From assembly GCF_910592395.1 (NCBI RefSeq), contig NC_088322.1:3812175-3876174 (forward strand): DNA of 64,000 nucleotides, read 5' to 3'. The notes under the pieces are model-generated. The model searched no databases, had not been told where the DNA came from, and was given only the letters and a program-made list of their open reading frames with translations. The translations under genes were made by a program, and so were the position numbers. Below are positions 29,245-39,762 of this stretch, in pieces. This stretch comes from Lineus longissimus (taxonomy: Eukaryota; Nemertea; Pilidiophora; Heteronemertea; Lineidae). Position 1 is the first letter of the stretch, and every line of letters begins with the position of its first letter.

Positions 29245-31700
29245 CCATTACTATTCCTTGGTGGTAATATCCGTGGGCCGTATTTTGGGGCAGGAAAACA
29301 TGATTCTGCTGCATTTTTGTATCCAACAGTCAAAACAAGCATGCCATTGGACGCCAGTCTAGTTACTTTAGTCACTTCCATCCTGCCCTCACCTAGATGG
29401 AGACGCCACAAGACATCCAGCTGAATCTATAGTCTGTCCACAACAGGAAGAAAAGAGTATTTTAATTTTAACAACAATTTAAAATTTATTCAATAAGAAA
29501 CATCAACTGCAGTGTACTACCACATATCACATAGTTTGAATCATAGTGTATTACAACAGTAAGTACCAATGCTTCCACCCCCCCCCCCCATATCACTGTA
29601 ATAAAAGCAATGGAATGTATACATAAGTATAAATACACAAATTGCGCTCCCTCTCTGAATAGAAATTCATTGGCCCATGTCAGTTTCAAGTATTTGCTTG
29701 ACAGCATAACAATTCAAATAACAAAAAAAGATTTATATCACAAAACACCTTGTACTAAACAACATACAATTTAATGTCCACCTATGGATATAAATTATAA
29801 CAAGGTAATGTACATGTATATGAATGAATATCAATAACAGTGATAATATGTGCAATATTAATCTCTTCATTACACGGGTAATTTTGTCCTTTCCTCGCCT
29901 AGACCCCCCCCCCCCCCAGAATATAGTTTTTTTTTCTCCATATATCTTAAAAAAAGAATGTGTCCTATATCATATAAATCAGTGTATCAAGACTTCTTGA
30001 TAAAATACATGCTTACCATTTTTTATACATGTACATTTTGAATTTATGTATACACCCACAAGAGATATTATTTTTTCTATATTGGACAAAATGGATGAAA
30101 AGTACCATTGCAATATGATCACAAAGTTGGGCAATATCACTTGATTAAAGATATTACACTGAAACCAGTACTAACATTCTCTCCAAACACAATATGACTA
30201 GAGTCGAATAAAACTTCACAATTTTAGCCCCCCTGTGATTTGGCAACAAATATTAAAAGTGGATATGAACACAGTGGAGATCGAGATTGGCATTTCAAAT
30301 TTTCATGGTGATTAAGATTATTTTGACAGATTTTGGCACAAATTAGATACTAGTATTAGGAATACACTGCCATCAGTTTTCATATGATATTGACAAAATA
30401 CGGTTATTAAAGATGGTTGCCCGTATCCCAGAAGGTAAGTCAAAGTGCGATAATTTTTGGTATGTCAAATTAAGTGGTCATAAGACATCCACACACAAAG
30501 TTTCAACTTTCTAGATTCAAGAGTAAGTAAATAGCCACCATTGTTGACAGACCGATAGACAATATTATGAGCCAAAAAACAACATCATTGACAATGGGAA
30601 TAAAGTACTACCCGATTGTACCAACATTAAGACATCACTGCCATAAATCAAACAATGAACATTTTACATGTTTTTACAGGTCCTCTACCTTTTTGAAATC
30701 AACTCAATCTGCATGAAATCTCACAGTCAAAGGGAGTTAACTGTTCTTTCCGTAGAGCCAAAGTCAGACTATAGATCTATACACTTGATTGGGAACATCG
30801 ATCATTTACAAAAAAGTTAACATGCCAATTCATCTCATTGGAAAATACATTTTCGGAAGATTCTTCTGCTAACTTTTGGAAGACTTTTTCTTTCCAATGG
30901 TATGCTTTACTTTTCGATGAGACCATGAGAAAAGCAATAAAATAGAGTGGCAAAATTTATGTAAATCTTGTTCCCAATTAAAAGTATGGATCTATATTTA
31001 CTGGTATACACTCCAAGGCAGTGCACATTGCACATAAGAAACATCTGATTTGAGATACTGCATATCTTAAGGAACCACTAACATTTTCTCAAAGAACTTA
31101 CTTGTTGTGTTAGAAAACTGCCAAAGTACCAAAAAGTAGCATCCTGGGCCCAAAGCCAACAAATTTTTATAGCATGTTTCTTACCAGTAATAGGACCTTG
31201 CAAAATTCCAAATGTGCTTAAATAATGAGATTCCAATGATCACCTGTGATAGGGTTGTTGTAAATCTAAGATTTTTTCTCACAGTTCTTTATCTAGCAAA
31301 ACTGCCACTGGCAGGATGAAATGGTCCATGAATCATGTGCTCACGTGTGTGTTCAAATAGATTCAGCTGACTTTGACCTCTGTGACCTTGAAAATAAGGT
31401 CAAATAAGAAACCCATTAGTTCTGAGATGCACCCTTGCTAATGTACCTACCATCAAAATTTCGTGAAAATCTGACCAATTAAACATTTTAACTTTGGACC
31501 TTTGCCCCCCCCCCTGGTGGCAAAACAGTGAACTATAAAAGACCCCAGTTTGGTCCATGAGTAGGGGTCACCAACATTTGTACCAAGTTAGGAATCTGTA
31601 GCTAAAGCAGTTACAAAACATGCTGTCTTGCAAAATGGCAGTGCCATAGAAAAACGTTTATCCCATGCCCGATGTCAGTGAAATCCAGTGCACAAAGTCA
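29245..31700. other. No gene seen inside the insertion
   Basis: AT-rich sequence with poly-C tracts near 29578-29590 and 29904-29918 and only short unconvincing frames. GACCTCTGTGACCTTGAAAA at about 31376-31395 is a diverged relative of the direct repeats at 32100 and 32298. Confidence 0.4.
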
Positions 31701-32011
31701 CGTTTTGTCGTATCAAAACATAATTAAACATAATTATTCCACAAAACCAGCCGAAATTGGCGCAAATGTAGCCCACAACTGTTTTCGAAGCACGACTGAT
31801 GGTTTATGATAGCCCCAACGCCAGTGATTGCATATTCAAAGACAATAAACGACCGGGGAAATCCGACTGAAACAGCGGTCAGTCCGGCCATGAGATAAAA
31901 ATACCAGATACCACACGTGCGAATCCAGACTTGCATTGTTGAAACAGTGTTGCAGCCGAAATCAAACTTCTTGCCCAAATTTTCACTAAAAATGATCGAA
32001 AGAAATTTACA

Positions 32012-32294
32012 TACACAAAACCACTCGAGTGGGATTTCTGAGGTATCAGACTACACCCCGAGTGATGGTCTTTGGCTGGAAACCCCCGAGAACGCATATT
32101 GACCTCTGTGACCTTGAAAAGTAGGTCAAATCAAAAACCAGTTGCTTATTTGATGCAACATCACATTTACTTGTCAACATTGAAATAATTCCTTAAACTC
32201 GTCACATCCTGCAGTCTCGGGGGTTTCCAGCCAAAGACCATCACTCGGGGTGTAGTCCGATACCTCGGAAATCCCACTCGAGTGGTTTTGTGTA
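32012..32294. repeat. 80-bp inverted repeat around a 123-bp spacer
   Basis: The arms 32012-32091 and 32215-32294 are near-perfect complements, from TACACAAAACCACTCGAGTG to GGCTGGAAACCCCCGAGA on the left arm. The spacer carries the first copy of a direct repeat whose second copy follows the right arm. Confidence 0.75.
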
Positions 32295-32402
32295 TTTACC
32301 TCTGTGACCTTGAAAAGTAGGTCAGATCAAAAACCAGTTGCTTATTTGATGCAACATCATATTTACTTGGCAACATTGAAATAATTCCTTAAACTCGTCA
32401 CA
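32100..32402. repeat. Direct repeat of about 105 bp (two copies)
   Basis: The copies at about 32100-32206 and 32298-32402 begin ACCTCTGTGACCTTGAAAAG and end CCTTAAACTCGTCACAT, with only a few differences. The order is arm, repeat, inverted arm, repeat, which suggests duplication with inversion. Confidence 0.7.
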
Positions 32403-32409
32403 TTCTTAC

Positions 32410-32683
32410 TGATGGCTGTTTGCCCCTTTCTGACAGGCACTTGGTAAACCAAATCCTGCAGAAACTCCCAAACAATGTGACAGCTTGCTGGATAAGCGAT
32501 GTCCAGAACAAAGAAAAGCTTGAAGCAGCAGTCAACTGCTTTCAACAGAGATGTCTGCTCCACTGCATTGCGCTCAACAATAACAAATGATTGAGTTGGT
32601 TTATGGCGATCCCCAAGAGCTAGAATGAATGGTTGGACCTCTCCCTCTACAGTGTCGAGGAAGGCTGCTATGTTTGTTGTTGC
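32410..32683 (-). CDS. Exon of an uncharacterised host-type multigene-family protein
   Basis: The frame encodes IAAFLDTVEGEVQPFILALG ... AVDCCFKLFFVLDIAYPASC and WEFLQDLVYQV. It is bounded by an acceptor (GTACTTGCAG) at 32684-32686 and a donor (CA|GTAAGA). The pattern of CFK, YP-x2-C and WEFLQ matches a protein type found in many copies in fish and invertebrate genomes with SAM-domain-like or transposon-associated genes. I recognise the style, not a named gene. It lies inside the 7.4-kb insertion and has partner exons upstream. Confidence 0.45.
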
Positions 32684-33015
32684 CTGCAAGTACAATTCAA
32701 GATAAAAAATCAAGCATCATGTCTTGTTTTCCATTGCATTAATTCCGTATCATATTACAAACAAACAATAATGTAAAACATCAGATGAAACATTAAAAAT
32801 CAGAATCAGAAATAAGAAATAATCACAAATAATCCTGTGAACTGATCAGAAGTTACAACCCCATTAAAGTGTAAGGAGATAATGATCAGTAGCAAATATA
32901 ACTCCTGAGTGAATTACACACAACACCAGGTTCATTAATACTTCCGAGTCCAATTTTCTTTATATAGCATACATGTAGCAGGCACAAGGCATGTATGCCT
33001 ACAACAGATATTTAC

Positions 33016-33143
33016 CTGTTTGAACCTGATGAAAGCATTGGCTGCTTCCAAGTTTGATGGTCTATGTACCACATTTGATGACTTTATTGGCTTTGGTGGT
33101 AGTATGTGTGGCAACAGTTGGAGGGCCACCACACTTTCTTCAT
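33016..33143 (-). CDS. Upstream exon of the same host-type gene
   Basis: It encodes DEESVVALQLLPHILPPKPI and then EAANAFIRFKQ, between an acceptor (TATTTTTAG) and a donor (CAG|GTAAAT). The LLPHILPPKP segment is characteristic of the same repetitive protein type as the exon at 32410-32683. Confidence 0.45.
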
Positions 33144-33447
33144 CTAAAAATAAAAGATGAGATAAATAATAAAATATGTTGTCCTTCATAATGGACCAGG
33201 GCTTGTCTGTTCAAAGCTTTGCTGGCTGCTAATGGTGGTAAGGTGGCCGCTAAGCATCAGTTTTCTTAGCGTGCTGCCATGCCAAGTTTGTGCCATTAAG
33301 CTGAGCGGTCGCTATGTCACTGCTATGTAAGTTGAATCACAAGGCCTCCGCCATGGGGTGCCACTAAGTCTTAGCAGCACCTCAAGGGTGACCCTAATAT
33401 AGTGATAGCGGTCACTAAAACTAAGCGGTTACGAAACTAAACCAAGC

Positions 33448-33545
33448 ATGGAACAACCGTGTCGTGGAGTGTGGTCGTTTTGTGTAAGGCATTATGTTTG
33501 TAATCCCAATGTCGTGGGTTCAATTCCCGTCACTGCCAGCATATG
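33448..33545 (+). repeat. tRNA-like B-box fragment (possible SINE)
   Basis: GGTTCAATTCC at 33517-33527 within GTCGTGGGTTCAATTCCCGTCAC matches a pol III B box with a pairable T-arm. No convincing A box or acceptor stem was found, so this is not called as a tRNA gene. Confidence 0.35.
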
Positions 33546-33751
33546 GCAGCAAGTGTCAAGAGAGGTTATATGCATAACCTGTTGTGGACTCCCTCCTATG
33601 GCCAGTAAATATTACAGTAATACAGCAATCACTCACTTCATTAGAATGAATGCCAAGAGAGAGAGAGATGAACATTCTGTTGGTACTATGATAGCATTTA
33701 CTTTGAAATTATAAAAATTGTTTTGTAGTGATGTGAATGAACAACAATTAC

Positions 33752-33906
33752 CTTCATTCAGGACGTCTTTGACACCTAACTTCTCACGCCAATTGCCACG
33801 CTTACCAGCTGAGGCATATGTAATGATCCGTTTGCCAAAAAAGCCATCCCAGAGTTTGGTGAGTTGGCTACCATTTTCGAATAAACAATCATAATCCTGT
33901 TCAATC
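33752..33906 (-). CDS. Further upstream exon of the same host-type gene
   Basis: Starts after CATCTTTTTCAG (33907-33909) and ends at GAAG|GTAATT. It encodes IEQDYDCLFENGSQLTKLWD and a short basic segment (GKRGNWREKLG). Three exons in the right order and orientation support an intron-containing captured host gene within the insertion. The start and end of the gene are not defined. Confidence 0.4.
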
Positions 33907-33909
33907 TGA

Positions 33910-36140
33910 AAAAGATGAAATAAATCAACAACTGACATGAAAATGATTTTCGAATGAGTTTTACAAGTCTAATGAATACCTAATAATGCCTTTCATGTTG
34001 ACAAGGGCAGGATCACACCAGGAATGAAGCTATTCTGAAAAGTGACATCATACTTTTATAGGGCTGTTTGTGCCATTCATTTGCCTCTGATGCCGATTCA
34101 GCACTAAATATTATCTTTGCAGAAGTGTCGATCATTTCGATGTACTGCGAGATGCGAGAGGCCCATTTTGGCAACTTTGAGTTACTCAATCTTGCCTGCT
34201 AAGTTGGTTATCAAAAACACCCTGTGGAATCAACTGCAACCTCTCCGAGCACCTCCTGCCTCACCGAGAAAATGGCCAACAAAGCAAATCTAGTCTCGGA
34301 CTGTGGGGTGAGAAAGGCCTTATTATGTTCACCAGATTTCAGTGTTTCCACTCAATAGACTATAGATAGACCGCAACTTTTCAGTAATGTGAGATTGTAG
34401 AACTAGAATATCATTGACATTGAAGGACGTATGTTCAATGTATAATTATGGATTTATTTGACCGATTGATATGGGAATGCACTTGACACTTCTCTCGCCA
34501 TGTTCTCTCGACCAAGATACAGCATGTGAGGTCATGATGTATATCCCTCCTTATGTTTGAAATGAAAGTCCTCAAGTATAATGTTCAGTCCTATGCAACA
34601 CCAGTCTTTTAGAATCAAAATATCACTCAGTATGCAAATTACTATTGAGAATTCACAAAATAACTTGAATGAAATTACAATTGTCCAGAATATAACCAGG
34701 AATAAAGAACAGGCAACAATTGTCCTCAAATACAGACCTCAAAACCTGGAGGTTGCTTTTAAAACGCAATTAACCATAAACGAGTCTCAAAACACAGCTA
34801 CATGTAGACCATCTGAACCATGAGAACACACAAACTATAACAGAGTCAGGGTAGACAACCTGAACTCTGAGCTCAGTACAGGGTATTATTCTGACCCTAG
34901 ATCTATAGTACTGGCTTACACGTGTATATATATCGCAAGTATTAAAATAAACGTTTATCTAGCATTGAGTATCGATACGTTTCGTTTGAACGAGTGTCAG
35001 TTGATTACACAAAATCGTTGAGATACGCCGGCGTTTTCCTGTCTCAATTTGAGCGTCAGGGCGGTTCATCCCTTGCGGCTGCCGGTATGATTGGATTTCC
35101 TAGACGTTGTTCCACGATTTTTCGTCTCTATCTCCGGTTGTTGACTAAGCCCAGTGGCTGTTGTATCTCTGTCAATAACATGTCAGGGTGTCACTGGCAT
35201 GACCATGATGACTGGTCATGACACGTACAGCAATGTAGCCAGCTTGAGATTGTTAACTCCTGGAAAACTTGTCAATCTATCTTTGTCGGTTCCCAATGTC
35301 ATGAATGTCAATGATGATGATAGGCTGAGCTACTACGAGGCCTAAAAAAGGCCGAAGCGAAACACTCTCGTCAAGTCTCGAAGTCAAAACACCACCACAG
35401 CCACAGTGTCAGTGCTGACAGGGCGACAATACGGTAGTGTCAGAATACGCCAAGTATTTGACGAATATATATCGCCCTTATTCGGTTGTATGTCTATCAA
35501 ATCATGCAGTTATTAGCCACTGATTAGCTACGCCACAAAACAATTGCACAAAATGTAAAATCTACGCCGGAAATGCCGGATGTTGTCAGTTCTGAGTGGA
35601 TGCTGCGCCACCATGACTTGAAAAATTGAACTGAATTGTTCTTGATGACGACATTCTTTGGCGGGATATTTGAATTTGTATACTATTTTTCTAAGTCCCC
35701 ATTCCTAACTTTGTCTCTCCGATTTGCCTTGTTAGTGGCGAAAAATAATCCCAAATATCATCTAAAACATTTTCCGATATGTTTTGCCGCTATAATTCCA
35801 TAACCAGACCAGATGATTTCGGATTATTGAAGGCCGAAAAAATTTCCTATAGCGCGTCCGTCGCAATGGCGGCGGCGGGTGCGCAACTTGAACACGGCTG
35901 ACAGAAATCATGATTTTTTTCAGTATTGATCGATAAATATATATTTATATTTCTTTCTTCAGGTGCTACAGATATTCTTACCTTCAAATATTGGAATGAG
36001 CTCCTCCATCCCCCATGCTCTTAAATGATTTTCCATCTAAATGCTGTTGCGCGTCTTGGAAAAAATCGAAGCGGGAAAAAATGGCGGCGATTCTAAATTA
36101 CCGTCTGCGCACGGGAAGCTCTTTGATTGGTCGAGACGTT
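33910..36140. other. No gene seen; right part of the insertion
   Basis: Non-coding sequence apart from short frames. TCTTTGGCGGGATATTTG near 35657-35674 resembles an E2F site, and the GC-rich stretch near 35855-35900 could be a promoter, but no first exon is recognised. Confidence 0.35.
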
Positions 36141-36344
36141 TACTACCAAAGTAGTAAATGTAGGAATAGACACTTTTGATTGGTCAATTCAATTAACTGC
36201 ACGGAAATAGTAAACAGCACATACTAAAACAACTGCGAAAGTAGTAATCAGAACCTCTAATAATCATTTAAGTAGTAATATGACGTTAACTTCTCAAAAT
36301 AGTAAATGAATTAACTACTTTTAGCCCGAATTTTTTAGAGTGTG

Positions 36345-37127
36345 GAAGCGTGTGAAAAATTTATGGTTAAAAAATTTCAAGTTGCCGAGGGAAAATTAAA
36401 AGCTATCCCTGCAAAGCGGTATGCCCCAGGAACAGGTCCCGTTGCCGGAGCTCCTATAATGGCAGTTTTTTTCATTGAACAGAACATATACGAAATGAGA
36501 GATGCGATTCTCGCCAAAGTGAAATCTCTCGGCGCAAGGTGTACAATACTGTACAAGAGACATTTAACCCCGCAACAAATATACACCATCGCTTACGATA
36601 TCGGCGCAGGCAATTCACAGACTATGACTCGCGATGAATCTCGTGAAATTACAAACTACAATGATTTCCGCAATTTCGTGTTCTCTGACTCTCGGGTCAT
36701 CGAATATGAAAATGAGGAGAAAGCACTTGCAGCGAAAGACACGCAGAAGGCTACAGTTCGCAAATCTGTGAGCGCAGACGCCGATAGCGATGTTGAAATG
36801 GTGACCGATAACCCTAAGACTGTTGAAATCGGAAATAGTAAAGTAATTGAACATGCAGAGGGAAAAACACAAATGGATACCGACGAGAAAAAAGATGGGG
36901 AAAATGAAGAAAATACCGAAGACAGTGATGGCGATGAGAAAGCGACTGAAAAGGATCTCAAAAAAGAAGCTGAAGAAGATTTGACAATAAGTTCATCTTC
37001 GGATGCCAGTCAGAGTGACAGTACTAAAACCTCAAAGAAAACTAAACCTGCAGCTACAACTGCTTTGAAGAAACGCAATGAAAGTAGTAGCAGTAGTAGC
37101 AGTAGCGAGAGCGAAGAAGTCGTGTAA
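36345..37127 (+). pseudogene. 3' part of the transposon-split Lys/Ser-rich gene
   Basis: The frame begins at the right edge of the insertion. It encodes a globular region (IMAVFFIEQNIYEMRDAILA ... KRHLTPQQIYTIAYDIGAG) followed by an acidic and Ser-rich C-terminus (SSSSSSSESEEVV). An ATG at 36363 could initiate a shorter protein of about 254 residues, but no promoter is evident. The charged composition continues that of 27453-28964. The stop is followed immediately by the block motif AACTTCCTG at 37134-37142. Confidence 0.6.
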
Positions 37128-37235
37128 AATTGTAACTTCCTGAATATTGTAGCTTCCTCATTTGTAATAAAATATGAAAAATTGTTAATTTTGCTGTTTG
37201 GCTTTTTTGACAACAGATGTTTGCATATTAGGAGG

Positions 37236-37576
37236 ATGTGGTACCTCAGTAATCCCATTTTGAATCTGTTCCTGAAACCATACATGATGGAGTACGCCGA
37301 ATGTGAGCAAAGGCTATGTGAATGTTTCCAAATGATGGAACCGGGTGGAACGTAGAGGTCAACTACGATAATCTCACAGCAAAAGATTATGACACACAGT
37401 CGCTAGCTGTCGGACAAGACATGGCAAACATTTTGCAACCATGTATGAAATATCCATCGTTGATGAAAGATTTTATTAAAACACTTTCATCAAAAATGGA
37501 ACGCCCGCGAGATGAAATGAATCTCATGTTTCTCAAACATATTCTTGACTTTTTGCCAATGAACCATCAGGAATAA
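37236..37576 (+). pseudogene. Small gene with one frameshift
   Basis: ATG 37236 opens a 39-codon frame (MWYLSNPILNLFLKPYMMEY...) ending at TAG 37353-37355. An overlapping frame from about 37322 (ending 37576) continues with a helical, charged sequence (SLMKDFIKTLSSKMERPRDE). Both parts look coding, and the break falls in ATGATGGAACCGGGTGG. I read this as one gene of about 110 codons broken by a single-base change. The alternative is a short independent 84-aa gene. Function unknown. Confidence 0.45.
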
Positions 37577-37636
37577 ATTTACGTTTGGGTATATTTCATT
37601 GTAACGCTTTGCATCAATCTCACATACTCTCTCACG

Positions 37637-38215
37637 ATGGCTACAGGCGGAAAATCTGTTACACCCTTGACCGGGGCTGAAATTATTGTGATCATTGATG
37701 GCATTGATAACCCAAGGAAATGGGCAACGGACTGGGTAATGAAACGTGATAAAGTTGAAGATTTTCTAGATTTCATCGGTGTGTACGAGTCGTGCAATAT
37801 CTATGACAGCGGTTTGATTCACATCTCATTCATGAAACCGGTCTCTACCACATTGAAAAAGGTCAGAGATAAACTGCGTTCGTACGGTTTCCGTTTCCAA
37901 GGACTGCGAAAAAGAACTACCACTAGAAATGCGGGGAAGCTGCTTGCTGAGTATACAAGTGACGGTACGGGTGAGATATACCCCAAAAACGTTCCCGATT
38001 CTGACAGCGAAAGTGAATGTGGTGATGAATGGAATGCCATCAGCAAGAAAATGAACCGTTTGATTGCGAATCAGAAGGAAAAGTTCAAATCAATTCTCGC
38101 AAATCACTATGAACAGGTGGAAAAACTTCTCAATGCCCATAAGAACGAAGTGAGCCAACTGATGGACAGAAAAAACAAAGAAATGCAAGATTTTGTCAAG
38201 AAGAGTAAAAAATGA
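37637..38215 (+). CDS. 192-aa protein with C-terminal coiled coil
   Basis: The N-terminal half is a compact alpha/beta-like region (TGAEIIVIIDGIDNPRKW ... GLIHISFMKPVSTTLKKV). It is followed by an acidic Ser linker (PDSDSESECGDEW) and a Lys/Glu-rich coiled coil to the end (KFKSILANHYEQVEKLLNAH). It has no signal or membrane segment. It lies in a plus-strand run of small genes. Not recognised. Confidence 0.6.
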   Translation: MATGGKSVTPLTGAEIIVIIDGIDNPRKWATDWVMKRDKVEDFLDFIGVYESCNIYDSGLIHISFMKPVSTTLKKVRDKLRSYGFRFQGLRKRTTTRNAGKLLAEYTSDGTGEIYPKNVPDSDSESECGDEWNAISKKMNRLIANQKEKFKSILANHYEQVEKLLNAHKNEVSQLMDRKNKEMQDFVKKSKK

Positions 38216-38752
38216 TTATGAAAAAATATAAGTTCCAAAATGTGTAAGTAATAAACATGTCCAACAAAAACTGTATTTGTGTTAATTTTGTCACAAATTC
38301 GTATCAAAATTGATTTACTTGCCTTGGCCCGTCTTTTGTCCCAATATTGAGTCTTGTACTCAAATTGTTTTTGACATATCTCCCCAGCCAAGAATTGAAA
38401 GTTTTACACGACATGGAAGCTGGGTATTATTCTAACTTCCTGATTGTTAGGATACGATAAATATTTCTAACTTCCTTGTTCTGATAGTATGAATGGATAG
38501 CATAATTAACTTCTTGTTTTTTTATTTTTTACTGGGCCCCTCTGATAACAACTGATATTGACTTTGAATGTAAAACATACTTGGTATTAAACGATACTAC
38601 TATGAGTAGCAGTAGCAATTTGTTGTAGTTCAGTTAATTTTGGCGAAAATTAACTCAACAAATTTTTGGTATTTGCTGTCCGGTTTCAGAATCGGTTTCG
38701 AAGGCAGGGTATATAAGCCGTGTTTGAATTTGTACATTCACACATTCACAAA
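38216..38752 (+). promoter_or_regulatory. Spacer with motif pair, palindrome and TATA box
   Basis: ACTTCCTG at 38435-38442 and AACTTCCTTG near 38466 are followed by a palindrome with 10-bp arms around GGCG (38632-38655; TTTTGGCGAAAA core, E2F-like) and GTATATAAG at about 38709-38717. The ATG of the next gene is 36 bases beyond the TATA box. This is one of the clearest promoters in the block. Confidence 0.55.
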
Positions 38753-39355
38753 ATGGCACAGTCAAAGCAACAACAGCGATTTCCATTCCCAGTTCTGCGA
38801 AATGACAGTGAGGAACGTGATAAAATCTTTTCCTCAGTGGATTACAGCGAAATTGATCCATATATCAAACCTGCGATCATCCATCAGTACAGGGACGATT
38901 ATAATTTGGAGAAAAAGTATGCTGATGTGAAGTATATACAAATCGTTGGTACTGACATTGCTGAAACGTACCGTGACCTATGGCACGCTCAGAAAACAGT
39001 CAATATCTCTGGTACTTTGGAGCAGATCGAAGAAATGAAATTCTTGGATTCGAAAAATGGCCTGTTGTATGTAATGAACAATAGCATTCACCCGGGATCA
39101 AAGTCAGACGTGTTCGTGTACGTGAAGAAGGGCGAAGTTGTTACTGTGAAGGTGGGAGGAGAGGAATTGCCTGTCTGCGTTACTCGCGATGAATTCAAGG
39201 AAAGATACTTTTGTGAAGTGAAAAATGTGACAATCAATGACATTGCTGAAATTGTGGACACGGCGAGAAAGGAATCGAAAATTGTGACACGAGATGTCTA
39301 CGTTGAATCGTTTCTGGATGGAGAGTATTGCGGTATGGAAAACTTTCTGAAATAA
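38753..39355 (+). CDS. 200-aa protein of unknown function
   Basis: The ATG at 38753 follows the TATA box by about 40 bases, which decides the start. It is a mixed alpha/beta protein without signal peptide or membrane segment; recognisable stretches include YADVKYIQIVGTDIAETYRD and NVTINDIAEIVDTARKESK. The next gene begins 33 bases after the stop. Not recognised. Confidence 0.6.
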   Translation: MAQSKQQQRFPFPVLRNDSEERDKIFSSVDYSEIDPYIKPAIIHQYRDDYNLEKKYADVKYIQIVGTDIAETYRDLWHAQKTVNISGTLEQIEEMKFLDSKNGLLYVMNNSIHPGSKSDVFVYVKKGEVVTVKVGGEELPVCVTRDEFKERYFCEVKNVTINDIAEIVDTARKESKIVTRDVYVESFLDGEYCGMENFLK

Positions 39356-39388
39356 GGAATTTTGAATTTCGTGTTCAAATCGCGTAAC

Positions 39389-39631
39389 ATGATTTTGCCG
39401 CATGTTGAAGGGATTCTTGTGATGGCAGGAAACAACCAAAGGACTGTATTTCCCATTCCTGAACTGTTCCGTAAAGTTGTTGTGTTTGATACAGGAAATC
39501 CTGATTCACCTGCGTTTTGTTACAATTTTGAGGACGATTACACCCAAAATCCACAGTGGTACCTTGTTTGTACGAATTTGTTCATGTCTAACGCTGGAAT
39601 GGACCATATCATAAAAGTTGACTTTCAGTAA
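39389..39631 (+). CDS. 80-aa protein of unknown function
   Basis: The ATG at 39389 (MILPHVEGILVMAGN) opens 80 codons, closely following the 200-aa gene in the same orientation. It has beta-rich, aromatic composition (FCYNFEDDYTQNPQWYLVC). Too short to classify. It may be part of a polycistronic or overlapping transcript. Confidence 0.45.
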   Translation: MILPHVEGILVMAGNNQRTVFPIPELFRKVVVFDTGNPDSPAFCYNFEDDYTQNPQWYLVCTNLFMSNAGMDHIIKVDFQ

Positions 39632-39762
39632 CACATGATAGTGGTAAAAGTAATGATAATAATAATACTATGGTGTATGGCAAAACAATAAAAAATGTGT
39701 ATTTATAACCATACGTAGGCGTTTATTATTTTCCATCGATTTGGCTATTTTTATGCATAAAC

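Larger units (their letters stand above)
28965..36342. mobile_element. 7.4-kb transposon-like insertion with CACTCTAA ends
   Basis: The left end is CACTCTAAGAACTATTTT and the right end is the complement of CACTCTAAAAAATTCGGG, flanked by TG on both sides (28963-28964 and 36343-36344). Subterminal regions at both ends are full of AGTAGTAA, ATAGTAAA and TTACTACTT words in both orientations (about 28985-29240 and 36140-36325). Ends beginning CACT, subterminal repeats and a 2-bp duplication fit a CACTA/CMC-type DNA transposon, but I see no intact transposase. The class is therefore tentative, and the element may be non-autonomous or nested. It interrupts a virus-like gene, so it inserted after the virus did. 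Confidence 0.6.

Noticed and set aside
33448-33545. tRNA gene
   Set aside because: Only a B box and T-arm are convincing; no A box, anticodon arm or acceptor stem pairs properly.
28965-36342. Intron of a viral or host gene instead of a transposon
   Set aside because: The ends are CACTCTAA/TTAGAGTG inverted repeats with a TG duplication, not GT-AG splice borders, and subterminal repeats are present at both ends.
36363-37127. Independent gene starting at ATG 36363
   Set aside because: No promoter or block motif precedes it, and its frame continues directly from the codon interrupted by the transposon, so it is better read as the 3' part of the split gene.
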